From Carnegiea gigantea (lineage: Eukaryota; Streptophyta; Magnoliopsida; Caryophyllales; Cactaceae), in NCBI GenBank assembly GCA_029747015.1, contig JAKOGI010001552.1, positions 25,001 to 89,000 on the forward strand: DNA of 64,000 nucleotides. Reading direction: 5' to 3'. Below, one piece after another: positions 11,620 to 25,200 of the stretch (position 1 is the first letter of the stretch; the number at the start of each line of letters is the position of its first letter). The position numbers and the translations under genes were made by a program. The notes under the pieces are model-generated. The model worked only from the letters and a program-made list of their open reading frames with translations, was not told the origin of the DNA and did no database searches.

Positions 11620-12967
11620 GTCCTAGCAATTTTCCTTGTTGTGAATTTTCTCAAGCTGTAAGATGTTCTCATACTTCATAGATCCAAAGGGTAGAACATT
11701 AATATGTTTCGAATAGGAGTGAAAAGTAGAATTCTTTGCGAAGTGTATACCATTTTGGCTATCACATTTTAAGAAGTACTTTGCTTTCTGATGATCTAAT
11801 TTATATAAGAAGTTTTTCATCCATAAAATGTCCTTACATGCTTTAGTAGCTACAATATATTCAACTTCAATAGTTGATAGCGCAACACATTTTCGGAGCT
11901 TAGAATAACAAGACAGAGCTCCCCTACAAAATTAATCAAATGGCATGAAGTTGATTTCCTTGGTTCAGTATCATTGGCTAGATCAACATCTATGTAATCC
12001 ACTAACATGGGTTTTTATTGACAAAAGGACAAACATTTCTTGGTTGTTTCCCTAAGATATCGCAATATCCATTTCATCATTGTCCACTATTCTTTTCCTG
12101 GATTGGTTGAGAATCAACTTGTGACACCTACAATGCAAGCAGTATCGAGCCTATTGCATATCAGGGCGTTCATTATGCTACTGACAACAAATGAATAAAG
12201 AACATTCTTCATTTCTACCTTTTCTTTCTAACTTGTTGGACTTAATGTTATGAAGATTATAATCCTTTCCAACAATTTTTTTATGTGGCTCTCTTATGAT
12301 AGCCATAATAATTTCTTAGGTCTACCTTGAGTTATTTTCATCCCAAGCATTTTCTTTACTGATCCGAAATCCTTCATAGAAATGTTTTTCTCATTTGCCT
12401 TCTTTAAGGCAAAAATATTCATTGGATCATGCCCAACAATTAGCATGTCATTGACATAGAGCAATAGTTTGATGGAATCGCCACCATCATATTTCTTTGC
12501 AAAGCGCAGTTGTTAATTAATGTCTTCTTCAAATCATGTTTAGCCGTAAAGTACTCGAACTTCTTATAACATTATCTAGGCATTTGTTTAAGACCATAAA
12601 AGCTTTTTTGAAATCAGCACACCAAATTAACTTTGCTTGAAACTTCAAACCTTTCAGAGTATCTCCATAAGTATTTCTTCCTCTATGTCACCCTCTAAAA
12701 CTGTTGTATTGACATCGAATTGTTCTATGTCTAAGCCTAGACTAGTAGTTAAACCAAGGACCACTTGAATTGATGACATGTTCATAATGGGAGAAAATAT
12801 CTTTGCGAAATCTATCCCTTTCTCCTAAATGGACCCTTTCACTATCAAACGAGCTTTATACAATGGTCTTGGGTTATTTTCCTTAGTCTTGAGGCTATAT
12901 ACCTATTTATTTCTCAAGGCTTTTCTCCACTTGGGGAACTCCTTAGTCCCTTCTTGCATGGCTTTCA
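11620..12967 (-). pseudogene. Copia reverse transcriptase and RNase H remnant
   Basis: Minus-strand translation in several frames shows the start of the Copia RT domain near 12960 (WVKAMQEGTKEF), then FDVNTTVLEGD, then the catalytic box near 12450 (LLLYVNDMLIVG, where the first aspartate of YVDD is Asn). RNase H follows (ALSTIEVEYIVATKACK near 11840, then CDSQNGIHFAKNSTFHS near 11760). Several stops and at least one frameshift make it inactive. The short open piece 11623-11820 is the RNase H end. The left boundary meets the Athila LTR at 12973. Confidence 0.88.
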
Positions 12968-12972
12968 CCCAT

Positions 12973-14201
12973 TGATAGTACGTCAAGTGCACAGGTGTTG
13001 TGATATAGTTTTAATACCGTTCTCACAGAGACCAAATGTAATCTATTGAGTTTTGACCTCTTACAAAAGACTAAGCAAACAAATTCCAATAGGTAGTTTC
13101 ATACCGTTATTAAACTATCGGGAAATTCCATCAAATTAAAAACATCTAGAGATTTGTTTCGCCTAGTAAAGACTTGGATCGTTGGACTTAAATATGCACT
13201 CTACCTAGATCTGGATGACTCAAAGGAGTGCAATTGAACTCAAAATTCAATCTTTTGTGCCGAATGCCTAAACTAATCTAAATAACATTCTTCTAAATGT
13301 CCTAGTTTTTAATCTTGGTTATAGGTTTTTGATTGCTAGGATTTCCTCTCAACAAGCAACTGTCTTTTAAGAATCGTTGAATTAAGTTCTAACTTGTTGT
13401 TCTAATAGTGAGTTTCTTCTTTCAGTACTTCACTCAAATTTCTAGTGTAAGCAAGCAAATTGGGCTAAAAATTTACTCACAACAGTTCATTTGCAACATA
13501 CAATTCAATAATACCAATTTAGATAAAGCACAAGTAATGAAAATTAAAGATCCAACATCAATAGTTTGGCTAACAAGTCCCTAGATTGAATAAAACTACT
13601 CACACGTAACTAAAATTAACATCTAAATAGGAGTTTAAGAAGAGATTAGAAGGAAAGAAAGCTTAGCCACAATGGTGGTCTTTAATGGTTTCTCAATCTC
13701 CAAGCCTCCAAGTGCCAATCTTCCACTTCAATTCCCTCTCTTGCTCTAAAAAAACTTTAAAATCCTAAAATTAATGATAGAAATGAGATAAAGATAAGTG
13801 ATAGATGTCTTGGCTCTCTTTCTTATGTAGCTGAAAAACCCTTTTTAAGCACAAACTCGAGCGTCCTCAGCCATAAGATGAAGGAAGATGAAGAGGCAAG
13901 CAGTTTCAAGCACACCGACCTTCACTATGGAGTGTCCATGGTTGCCTCTGTCTCAAAATTCTTTGGCTCTTCTTTTCCTCCACAGGCGTCGTGACTTGGG
14001 GGCATTCATGGGAAGTCAAGTGATACTCAATTGGGGTCAAAGTAAGGACAAAAAGGTAAAAAAACTTGCAAACACAGAAAAGAACACATACCCAAGCGTA
14101 AAACGGGAAAATAAGAGTGTGGATTATAACATAACGTTCATAATTCTCATTAGAAATATCCCAAATGACCCCAAAATGAAGTAAGCTTTAAGCACTTATC
14201 A
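12973..14201 (-). repeat. Athila-1 LTR copy A, flanked by 5-bp target-site duplication
   Basis: A 1229-bp LTR with TGATA...TATCA ends. It matches 21149-22229 plus 25486-25610. It is flanked on both sides by CCCAT (12968-12972 and 14202-14206), and the Copia frame continues across it (...WVKAMQ left, ...HKAE right). Locally it looks like a solo LTR inserted in Copia, yet Athila internal sequence begins only 580 bp to the right. The frame at 13888-14184 is LTR sequence and not a gene. Confidence 0.88.
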
Positions 14202-14206
14202 CCCAT

Positions 14207-14782
14207 TCTGCCTTATAGCTATCAGCTATTGCTTCTACCTAACTTTGAAGTTCTCTTATATGTGAGAGTTGTATATTCGCTTGGGGTATATCTACTAGAT
14301 CTTCAATTTTCACTTATAGATTGCCTCAATTGGGGCTCCTCTTGAGGTTATGGCACATCGGATTTAATTTTAGATTTGATATGTTCTTCTTGGCCTTCAT
14401 TTTTGTCAATTTTAGATGAAAAGGAGATATTGTAATTCATGCCCATGTCATCATTAATTTCAGTTGTTTCCTGCCAAAATCATCACAAGCCACAGGGAAT
14501 GGTCTAGGGTTAGAATCTCTAACTATTCTATATTTGGGTATCTCTAATTTCTTTAAGTCTTCGATCGTTTGGTGCACAAAGAATACAATATCTAGACTTT
14601 GAACAATGTTTCTATTTGTTGGATCCTAAAGTCAGTAGCTAAATTCATCTTTTAATGAGCTTAGATAAACACATCCATTTGTCTTTGAATCAAGTTTGGC
14701 TCCTTGTACTTAGGAATGTAGACTAATGCTCAACAACCAAAAACTTTCAGGTGGTTGTATCAGACTTTGTTTCTTGACTAAA
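14207..14782 (-). pseudogene. Copia segment between integrase and RT (first copy)
   Basis: This stretch is a diverged duplicate of 25616-26192. On the minus strand it carries the integrase C-terminal region of Copia, with a KVFGC-like start, a block of the type GYRLLDPTNRK, then a linker. Similarity ends at TTCTTGACTAAA, where Athila internal DNA begins. The same Copia segment thus exists twice in one element. Confidence 0.85.
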
Positions 14783-16512
14783 AACTTTCACAACGGCCTA
14801 TTCGACTCAAGAAGCTAGCCCAAAGGTGACTGAAAACATTACAAAATAGATAAGAGAATGAACTTTTTGAAATAAGCGCAAGTTCCATCACATTCAAATA
14901 TTGAATCCACCACCAAAATCAACTTAAACAATCATATTGGCACATACAATAGGTAGAGCTAAAAGAACCAGAAGACCCTTACTTTAGGAATAAAGCACTC
15001 ATCACTCATGTGTTCGAAATATAATGCGGTTCTCTCAAATCTGATTCCAAAGAATCAAATCTACCATAAGTTTGACAAAACTCTCGAATTCACCACCACT
15101 AGAATGCAAAAACATGCTAGGCAATCATGAGGACTTTGACAGGGTTGTAACAGGACTATGGGTAAAGGTAAGAAGGGAACAAATGTGTTGGGAATTGTGC
15201 CAACTTTTCACAAAAATACTCCTCACACAAATGCATCTCAAATAGACAAAATTACCCCTCGTTTGTCTATAATGCCAGAAAGTGTTGAAGTATATCTAAT
15301 ATGAAATCTATACCAAATCCTTGTATTATTTTGCTTCTTTTTTTTATTCAGCATTCTTTTCCTTTTTTTTCCCTCTTTTTTGTTGATCCGTCTTTTTCCC
15401 TTTTTTTTTCTTTCAAAGAGAAAGATTATGGCAAGAGAAATTGTGCACTTTTCAATACTTTTTCTAACAACTCATAAATTCAACACAATTGACACTAAGG
15501 GAAATACTGCATAAAACCCTTATTCCATACAAACAAGCACACCGAATAGCAATGTCATTATCCATAAACTACTCCCAATCACTAATGAAACTCTATAGTC
15601 TTGGCTAAAAAGGTAAGATATCTATTTGGCTAAGGTCCATTATTATAGGTTTGCATAAAAAAAAAAAAACATTGTCAAAGCTCAAAGGGGATAGCAAGGG
15701 ATAAATCATATATAATAAAGGTGGCTATTTCGTCAATGTAGCTCATAAATTCATAGAATGGCTCAATCATATTGCCTAAACATGCATGCTAAACATGATC
15801 TTAAACAAGAGTCAAAGCAAGTTCTAGAGATTTGAAAGCTAGGAAGAGTCACATATGAAAAAGAATGAGGCTAAGATGATGAATTGGTTCAATCAAGCTC
15901 AAAATCTCATGGGATAACTACCTATTTTCAACTAGGTTATTAGATCACATGTGCCAAATATTCATACAAAGAATAATTAAGTGATCAAATGGCAGTCAAC
16001 ATAACGAAACAAAACATGAAGCACATTTTAAAAACTAAGAATCAAACATTTTACTCACAAATGGGCATACAAAAAGGGTCAACATAAGCTAAAGAAAACT
16101 ATTAAGTCCAAAAACTCATCATCTGGGCATTTAATTGCTTTTTTTTTTTAACTATTTTTTTATGCTAACCCTAAAATGCAACTAAAAATTAAAAATATCA
16201 AAATAAAGCTAAAGCTAAGAAATCCTAAATAGAATGAACAATAAAATGATCAACTAAAAATGCAAACTACTCCTAAATGCATAACCTAAAATGTAAACTA
16301 CTCACGCATCCCCATCACATGCACATAGTCACATGCAACTCCGCTATGCTCAAACAAAGCATTGTCCTTAATGCAACGACATGAGAATCAATGGGGAAGA
16401 AAAAGAAGAACTAAAAAGGAGAAGGGGAGGGAGAAGAAGGAGGGTGGAGTTGAGAGATATGCTAATCAAACCAAGTCTCTAAACAAGCCCTAAAGTCTTA
16501 AAAATATTGATT
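14783..16512 (-). other. Non-coding 3' internal region of Athila-1
   Basis: AT-rich, with long T runs (about 15340-15420, 16138-16160) and no coding potential. Near 16355-16385 the minus strand reads CATTAAGGACAATGC, close to the CATTGAGGACAATG block common in the 3' untranslated part of Athila/Tat elements. The polypurine tract that should border the LTR was not found, because the left end is replaced by Copia sequence. Confidence 0.6.
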
Positions 16513-17703
16513 TTAGGAAGCAATCATCCCACGAAGCTCATCATGCCACTCCTGAACAAAGTCACGGAGTGCAGTGGCATGCTCCTCTTGAATGGACTGA
16601 AGGGTAGCATGCAAAGTAGTGTAATCAGAGGAGGAGGATAGTTGGACAATACTAGAATCCCTTAGGTGAGAAGGGATAGGAGGTGGTACAGGTTGTGCCA
16701 ACTCTTTATTACCTGGTAAAAAGTAAATATTAGCCTGGTTTAAGAGAGTGGTTCGATCAACATTAGAGAAAGTCATGAGACAGTTTCTAGGATAAATCCA
16801 ACAAACATGCCCAACCTCCACCTTATGAAAGTTCATTTGTTCAAAAACAACTAAGTTCAACCGCTCGAAGCTGAGAACTCTATCATTAGGGTTCGGTTCT
16901 ATTCTAATAGACCTAGAATTGGGGATAGTGAGGCCCCCATTCACAATCCTTTGTATGGAACTAGTGGCTGTACTATGTAACTGATTGACCAAAAATGAAC
17001 CAGGGTCAAGTTGGTCACCTTGGAGCATGCTAAATAAGAAATATAACTCAAATAGACGAGACACATTCAAATTGTCCTCCCTAGCAAACAGACCATAAGC
17101 AACTAATCTCTCAGTCACTCAAACACAGAGGTTTCTAACAATAGTGCCTTTAGAATTACTTGTATCATACCGATAATACCTAGAAATTTCATTCCAAAAA
17201 GCATTCGGGTTAAAGTCTTTGGGGACATGTCAATAAGGCAAGTCCATACTCGTCGGAAAGCCAAATATACTATTAAAGGCACTTAAATTAAGCTTATAAA
17301 ATTCTATATTAAGATAGAAGGAAATGTATCCTTCTTGATAATTAGGCCCACTCGTGACCTCCACATTCAATGCTCAAAAACTCAAGAGTGAGGTCATGAT
17401 AACTATGGTCCCGAATCTCTAAAAATTGCCCTATACCTCCCCGAGCAAATAGCCACTTAATGTCTTTTAACAAACCCAATTAAGTTAATAAGTCCTCGTC
17501 ATAATAATGAGTAGCAACAACCAGCTTGCTACTTAAAATATTGTATCTAGCAATATGCTCAGGATGCGTTAAACTAAGGTGTTAGGAATATTACCTCGGT
17601 TTCTTGCGTTGGTTGAGGTTCAGGAGGTTCGAAATGCACGTTGTGGTGCTTAATTTGACGTCCTTGCCTCTTGAGTGGCTCTTGCCTTCTTCTTGGGTGC
17701 CAT
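16513..17703 (-). pseudogene. Athila-type extra ORF (plant retrotransposon protein of the env-like position)
   Basis: A minus-strand frame begins near 17703 (MAPKKKARA), breaks several times, then runs open for 201 residues from 17118 to 16513. The part around FWNEISRYYRYD and VTERLVAYGLFAREDN followed by LFELYFLFSML resembles the extra protein Athila/Tat elements carry (PF03078 ATHILA or the related putative plant transposon protein domain). It lies 3' of pol, where some Athila elements place an env-like gene. No transmembrane segment is evident in the open part. Its function in the element is unknown. The upstream stops make it a broken copy, although the 3' half is the longest intact frame of this element. 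Confidence 0.6.
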
Positions 17704-18550
17704 GACAATGGAGAGTGGATGAGTGTGAAAGTTTTTAACACTAACTAGGGTAAAATGGGAAGAAAAATGGCAAAAAATGAAAAATTTGTGAATATAAAGG
17801 TGAATGGGGAAGAAATATGGAAGTATAGGAGAAAATTTGGAAGAATAGACGGTGAAATTGGGTTGTTGAAGGTTTAGGTATGAAAAGGAGTAGAATGTGA
17901 GAGAAAAAAGACAAGAAAAGAGAAATTTAAAGGAGATTTGGAGTGAAAGTCAAGGAAATAAGAAGAAAGGGGAGAAATGTGATGAAAAATGAGTAAAACT
18001 TAAACGTTCAGACATGGGTGGGTATGGAGGTTTTAAAGAGAGAAGGTGAGAGTTTATAGAGAGAGAGTCGAAGGGTTGAAGAAGATGAAATGTTTTTGGG
18101 TCAAAGGACACGAAAAAACCTTGACCGCAGATGGAGAGACTCATCACGGACTATGGGCTCCACCACAGACCACCTACGGTGAGCTATCGTTCAGCATTTT
18201 TCTGGAATTTCAAGGCCGAGACCCCATGGACTGAGTTGGGCACCACTAGGGGTCCATTGTGGCTGCTGGCTGGAGCTTCTAAAACTCTCTTTTTTTTCAA
18301 TTTTTTTTCTTGTTCTCTTCTTTTCCTCTCTAGTTTTGTTTTCTTATTGATGATTTTTTAATTTTTGTTTGTTTCTCTTTTTTCTCTTTTTTTCCCTCTT
18401 ATTTTTTTGTTATTCTTTTGCTTTTTTTTTGAAAAACAAGAAATTTACTATGTACAATCAAAGAAAAGAAAAGTTCCTAATGGGAAAAACTTGGTTTACC
18501 TCCCAAGAAGCGCTCTTTTAAGGTCTGAGCTCGACCTCTCTTCTAGGAAG
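17704..18550 (-). other. Degenerate Athila-1 sequence, no gene
   Basis: Purine-rich (17720-18070) then T-rich (18290-18430) on the + strand. The short frames at 17950-18556 on both strands follow this skew and have no domain match. Integrase, expected here between RNase H and the extra ORF, is missing. Confidence 0.55.
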
Positions 18551-18790
18551 GCCTAGGTCAGAAAGGGTGTGAATAGCATGCTTGTCAATGGATTCCTCCA
18601 CATCTCCCAACTTTCCTTTATCATTGACCTTCAAGTCGTACTCTTGCACTAAAAGGTACCATCTCAGGAGCTCAGAATGGAGGTCCTTCTAGACAATCAA
18701 GTGCCGCCAACTAGCATGATTCGTGTGCAAAATGAACTTGTACTGAGCTCCATTATACGACCCACTACCAAACTCGGCTCCTGAGTCTAA
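18551..18790 (-). pseudogene. Athila-1 RNase H fragment
   Basis: Minus-strand translation gives KFILHTNHASWRHLIV and, later, LLRWYLLVQEYDLKVNDKG, matching the end of Ty3-type RNase H (usual form TDH.ALK.L ... RW.LLLQE.D). It directly follows protease-like sequence, so the catalytic RT and integrase have been deleted. Stops are present. Confidence 0.7.
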
Positions 18791-19440
18791 ATCACACTTG
18801 ACATCATCAACACGGGCCATAGATTGCACTACTTGAGCAAACCTGCAATAGTCACTCATGGAAACTTCATTAGTAGCATAAGGCTCATCCGTGGTTACAC
18901 TAGGTGCAAAGGTGCATTAAATTCCACCCTAGCATAATCAAGGCCGAGGTCTTTAGGCATAACACATTGAAACACAAAACGGCTAACATGCCACCAATCA
19001 TCAAAGGAGCCAATCTTATGAAAATTCGAATCTTATTTAAAAGCAGATGAAGGAGAACGGAAATTTTGGTTTTCAAATAAAGCAAATTCAACATGACATT
19101 CCCCTGAATCAAATGTTAGTCGTCCTCCTTTCACATCAACCTTGCAACCTGAAGTGGCCAAGAAGGGTCTCCCTAGAATAATCTAGGCATACGCATCTAT
19201 GACTATATCTAAGATGATAAAGTTATCAAGCACATAGAAATCAACTACCTGTACGGGAAGATTCTCCAAAATATCTAAAGGTCACTTTACGGAACCATTC
19301 CTGAATTGAAGTGAAATGTTGGTTACAACTCACCTAAACCAAGCTTCTGGAAAATGGAATGGGGCATAAGACTAGTACTTGCACCAAGATCACATATGGC
19401 CCTATCAATCCTTACCTTGCCAACCATGCAAGGAATAAAG
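18791..19440 (-). pseudogene. Athila-1 aspartic protease region remnant
   Basis: The minus strand encodes RAICDLGASTSLMP near 19390 (a DLGAS-type active site, usual for Athila) and ILGRPFLATSGCKVDVKGG near 19200, the second conserved protease block. These sit in different frames with stops between. The open frame 18900-19112 is an out-of-frame shadow of this region. Confidence 0.75.
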
Positions 19441-21100
19441 AAGCTTAGGGGAAATGCTTTAGATACCACCACATTACTCAGCCCTCTAAAGGGTAGGTCT
19501 TAATCCCAGCATTTTTCACGTCACTCTCGGTTATAGGCACCTTTCCATCCTTCTCAAGCTCCATACCCTTAGAACCCTCTAACCCTCCTTTCAAGGTAAC
19601 GTAGTTGCATTGCTTATGAGGATTCGGCTCGGGCTTTGGAGTAAGTCTTGTAAGAGGTGTCGATGAAGAGGTAGCCTGTAGGGAGATTTGAGCTTTCAAC
19701 ATCTTATTATGAGTAGTAAGCACATCAACTATAGTGGCTAATTGCTTAAGGTACTCATCTTGCTTTTGTTGCGCCAAGAGCATACTCTCCATCATTGTCT
19801 CTAAATTGAATTTTTAAGGCGCTTGTTAATGGTAAGGTGGCTTTTGAAATGCAAGGGGTGATCTAAAATTCATTTAAGGCATAGGAGGGGCATTAGAACT
19901 ATAGGAGAAATTGGGGTGATTCCTCCAATCAGGATTGTATGTGTTAAAGAATGGGTCATTGGTCAGTCATGGGTTATAGGTGTTAACATAGTTAATTGAG
20001 TCACTAGTATCTTTAGCAAATGGACTCTCGACTTGACAATTCACAGTCAAATGGTCAACAGACACATAGATTTCACATGATGGGGAAGGGGTACTTGAAC
20101 TAATAGAATTAACATTCATTTGTTCTAATCTTTAAGACGTAGCATCTACTTTAGCAGAACGCATAGAGATAGTATCAAGTTCTAACTTACTTCCAACCCT
20201 CTTGTGTTGGCTCCGCTCATTGGACCACTAGCAGTTATTAAGCGTCATCTCCTTAATAAGGTTGTAAGCCTTGTCTTCCGTCTTGTTCATGAGTGTGGCA
20301 CCTACTGCTACATCTATAGTAGACCTCACTGGTTGAGTGACTCCATTGTAGAAGGCTTGCACTAAGATCCACCGTTGGAGCCCATGATGTGGACATAGCC
20401 TCAATAGGTCCTTAAAACACTCCCAAGTTTCATATATCGACTCGTCTTCCCTTTAAGTGAAAGTGGTGATTTGATTTCTCAAATTCGCCATCTTGTTAGG
20501 AGGAAAAAAAGTTTATGAGAAAAACTTTGGTGAGCTTATCCCATGTTGTGATGCATCCGGAAGGTAAAGAAAGAAGCCATTGCTCTCGCTTTGTCCCTAA
20601 GTGAATAGGGAAATACCCGCAATCGAACAGCATCGGTAGAAAATACATTGGGCTTCAATGTGTCGCACACCTCTAAGAATACTGAGATGTGTAAGTTGGG
20701 ATCTTCTAATGAGGTGCCTCCAAATTATGATTGTTGCACCATGGAAATAAGAGCCGACCTGAGCTCAAAGCTGTGTGCTTCCATGTTTGGTCGATCAATA
20801 CTAGAGGCAAAGCCTTAGACTCCCAAGGTGACAAAATCCTGAAGCATCCTTCTTTGGACATCTCCTCCTCCCGCCATTGTTGAACAGGCTTCTTGAACTT
20901 TAGCCTTTTGCTCCTCCAACTTCAACTTCTTCCTCATAGCACGAAAAGTCCTTTCTATTTTCGAATCGAATTCAAATAGAAAGGGACTTCGCATATAAAT
21001 GGAGAAATCTTGAAAAGATTGCCACAAAACACTACCAATGCAAACCCAAAAATTACAATGAAAAAGACAAACACAAAAGATACTTAGTCAATTTATAAAG
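19441..21100 (-). pseudogene. Athila-1 gag polyprotein remnant
   Basis: The first frame (21027-20815) is an N-terminal stretch; then RLRVFPYSLRDKARA, TWDKLTKVF-like and YETWECFKDLLRLCPHHG blocks follow around 20640-20380. These are hallmarks of the plant retrotransposon gag domain (PF03732). The tail at 19795-19478 (105 residues, starting MMESMLLAQQKQ) is the gag C-terminal linker. Multiple stops and frameshifts separate the pieces. It begins just after the primer site at 21123-21141. Confidence 0.8.
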
Positions 21101-21122
21101 GCGAACTCAATATCCATAAATT

Positions 21123-21141
21123 GGTCTTTAGCAACGGTGCA
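21123..21141 (-). promoter_or_regulatory. Athila-1 primer binding site (mutated)
   Basis: The minus strand reads TGCACCGTTGCTAAAGACC, seven bases from the LTR end at 21149. Intact Athila elements have TGGCGCCGTTGCCGGGGA here (tRNA-Asp type). The changes are mostly at CG dinucleotides, the pattern expected of long-methylated DNA. Confidence 0.75.
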
Positions 21142-22229
21142 AAAAACTTGACACTACCGCAAATGCACAAGTGTTGTAGTATAGTTTTAATATCGTTCCC
21201 ACAGAGGCCAAATGTAATCTATTGAGTTTTGATCTATTATAAAAGGCTAAGCAAACAAATTCCAATTGATTGTTTCAACTATTGCTATTTAACTATTGGA
21301 AAATTCAATCAAATTAAAGACATCTAGGGATTTGTTTCACCGAGTAAAGAGTTGGATCATTAGACTTAAATCTGCACTTTACCTATATCTGGATGACTCA
21401 AAGGAGCACAATTGAGATAAAAGCTCAATCTTTTCTTTCGAAACAAACTAAATTGCCTATACAAATCCAATTAACATTCTTTCACTAATTTTTAGTCTTG
21501 GTTATAGATTTTGATTGGTAGGATTTCCTCTCAACAAACAACTCTCTTACAAGAATAGTTTAATTAAGTTCTAACTTGTTGTTCTAATTATGAGTTTCTT
21601 CTTTTAGTACTGCACTCAACTATCTAGTATAAGCAAGCAAATCTGGCCAAAAATTTACTCACAACAGTTTATTCACAGGATAGAATTCAATCACACCAAT
21701 TTAGATAAAGCACAAATAATGAAAATTAAAGATCCAACATCAATACTTTGGATAACAAGTCCCTAGGTTGAATAAAACTATTCATACATAATTGAAATTA
21801 ACAACATCTGAACAAAAGTTTAAGAAGATATTAGAAAGAAAGAAAGCTTAGTAACAATGCTGGCCTTCAATGGTTTCCCAATCTTCAAGCCTCCAACTGC
21901 CAATCCAAGCTTAGCAACAATGCCGGTCTTCAATGGTTTCCCAATCTTTAAGCCTCCGAGTGCCAATCCTTCACTTCAATTCCGTCTCTTGCTCTAAAGA
22001 AAACTTAAAAATCCTAAAACTAAAGACAGAAATGAGATAAAGATGAGTGATAGATGTCTTGGCTCTCTTTCTTTTGCGGTTAAAAAACCCTTTTCAAGCA
22101 CGAACTCGGGCGTCCTCAAGTACAGGATGAAGGAAGACGAAGAGGCAAGCAGTTTCAAGCTCACCATAGACCGTGGCCTTTACGTTGGAGCGTCCATGGT
22201 TTCCTCTATCTTAAAATTCTCTGGCTCTT

Positions 22230-25200
22230 GTATTGATTGTATAGTGTATACTTGCTATGGACACAACAAAAATGAATAGTTATTCTATTGATTTCCACCA
22301 TAGAATGATTATGATCAACTCTTTTTCCCTTACTCTTTGGATCATAATTCAATTAAAATGATTTTTAACCTAATCGAAAAATTCCGTGATTCTTCTGCTT
22401 CGATGAACTTGGAATAGTTCCTATACTACTACATTTGTATGAATTTGAATAGGACTCAACTATTTTATTTCTTATTAATTCTTGTAATTAAATTTTGAAA
22501 ATGAGTAATTTGAGTATTTGAAATAATTAGAATAAAAAAATAGAAGTAGTAGGCGAAGGTTCACAAAATAAAATTTGGTTGGAAATGAATATGTTTTTAT
22601 ATTATTTCATACTATACAAAACCTTTGTTTATGGAATCATTTCCCCCCAAAGGTAACAAGAAGAATTATAGAATAGATTAATACCTATGCCTAGATCGCA
22701 CATAAATGAAAATTTTATTGATAAGACCTTTACAATTGTGGCCAATATCTTATTACGAATAATTCCGACAACTTCAGGAGAAAATGAGGCATTTACTTAT
22801 TACAAAAATGGTGTGATTTGGTTCTTTTTTTAATTCAAATTTACTGCTTCTAGTTTTACGAGAAAGGCACATGATTCGAGATAGAAAGAAAAAATATTCT
22901 TATTCTATGCTATTATGAAATAAACCTACGCTTGTTGAAGGTGAAGTTTAGAAATAGAATAATTCCTTCTGTTGTGTATCCTTGATGGATGTAGCCTTAA
23001 ATTCTATGCTTCAGTTATCAATTTTAGTATTGATTGAAGGGTTCCACCGATGTGTTATGTAATATGGGTCAATCTTACTTCTTAATAATATAGTCTAAAT
23101 AGGCGACATGTGGGAAGAAGCACTACACCTAGCAATTGACAATACAAATGTTTTGCAAAAATTAATCTACCTATTCCCTTTTCGTATCTGGACTGGGACT
23201 AAAAAAATAGTTAGGACAACAAATATCCATCTCGCTCGTAGTTTGGTTACCCATATCACCATCAAAGGCTGTTGAACTGACTATTTCCTAGAAATTAGGA
23301 GGTGTTGAGGATAAGAGAATTGCAGGAGTTATCCTTTCTATTTAGATGTTAGTAAAAGCTTTTTCACAAGAAGGTTGGGTAGAGATTTTTTGTAAAAACA
23401 CTAGCCCCACTCAGTCCATAATGAAAATACTGCACCCCTTTCTGATTCCATGTATTTCTTATTCTTATTATGCATATTAAAGGCGATTCTTTAAATAGAA
23501 CGACAGTAACAGATGTTGGCTCAATCTGAAGGAAATTATACAGAATTATTATGAAGCTATGCAACTAGAAGTCAATCCCTACGATCAAAGTTATATACTC
23601 TATAATATAGGCCTTATCCACATAAGTAATGGACAACATACAAAAGCCTTATCCACACAAGTAATCGATCCTAAGATTTTAATAATATGGCCTTGATCTA
23701 TCATTACGTGCCACTATCTCCACTATAGAAAGAAAAAGAAAGACCAAATCTACTACTAAATACTAAAAAAGAAAAGGCTCATTACATCTGCATTGTCTAA
23801 AACGATGATTTTTATTAGCTATAGCAAAGAAAGAAACTTCATAGAAGTCAAAACATGATGGAATGAGATATGCCTATATACCTTTTTTCAATGTCTATGT
23901 ATAAAAGAACAAAAAAATTGAGAATTGATAGAGAGGAAGCACTATAAAGATCTAGTAACAAGGTTTTGGGCCAATACATTAAGAACTGCTTACTTGTACC
24001 TGTATATAAGATACTTAGAAGTTAGGAATTAACTTATGTAATAGAGTCAATGCACTAAGGTATTAAGCAGCAGTGTAGGATTAGATCCCAAAGATAGTAA
24101 GTCTTTTCTTTCTTACTTATGGAAATTATTTTTCAAAGATTCTACATAAGTTTAGATATGAAAAAATTTCAATATGAAACTGAGGTAGTTGCCCTATAGA
24201 AAATACTAACGATAGGAGTCAATACTATGTATGCTTTATTCTTCCGCAGGTGGAAGAAAAGATAAAACTGATTTTAAATCAAAATGAAAGTTTGAAACTC
24301 ATGCGATTAACCTCTTTTGGTTACCCTAAACAGTGGGATAGATCTATAAGAAATCTCATTCCCCTTTTCCCTTTGATTTGATAGGTAAAAAACAGACATC
24401 AAAAGAATTGACTGCGGAGCAGTATGACGTAGGAAACTCTCAAGTATGGTTCCAAGGAAAGGAATTGACCCGCCTATTCCGACTGGGGAGAACAGAGCAT
24501 TCAACAGGAAGATTCTAAAATTGCGGAGGCTTGGCTTAATCAAGCCATTGAGTATTCGAAATGCGATAACGTTACTCCTGAGAATTATATTGAAGCACAA
24601 AATTGGTTGAGGATCACTGGACATTTTGAATAAAAGAATAAAAGTTTTTATTATTTTGAATTTTTTTATTTGTTAAAATTAGTCTTGGTCCATTAGATAA
24701 ATAAAATGAAGTCATTCTTTTGCGAAGAACTAATCAAAGAATTTCATTTTATCCCTTCTCACATCATTCTAGTTTGTTTCGCTGGAATGAACAATACACA
24801 GATACAGTACAAAATCTTTTTCTTTCTTATTAAAACAAATAAATTACTATTCTAAATATAGAATTGTTTTTAGAATAGAAAAAAATGGAATTTGAATACT
24901 AAATTATTTTAGAATTGATAAATATTTATGAATTAAATATTTCAAACTCAAAAATGAATAATAGAAATTAAAAAATTTATTTTTGTTTTTAATATATATT
25001 AAAATAGAATAAAATAGAATAATAAAATAGAATATTTGTAACTGAAAAAATTAGGTATAAAAAACATTGAAAAATTCGATATTATTCTAGAATAAAATAT
25101 TATCAAAAATCTTTGAATGACTAAAGATTGGGATGTTTGTTAATAATCACTAACGACTGTTCGTGCGATTAGTGTTATTTAGAATAGAATAAAATAGAAT

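Noticed and set aside
24307..24624. 105-residue minus-strand frame
   Set aside because: Antisense to ycf3 exon 3 and intron 2.
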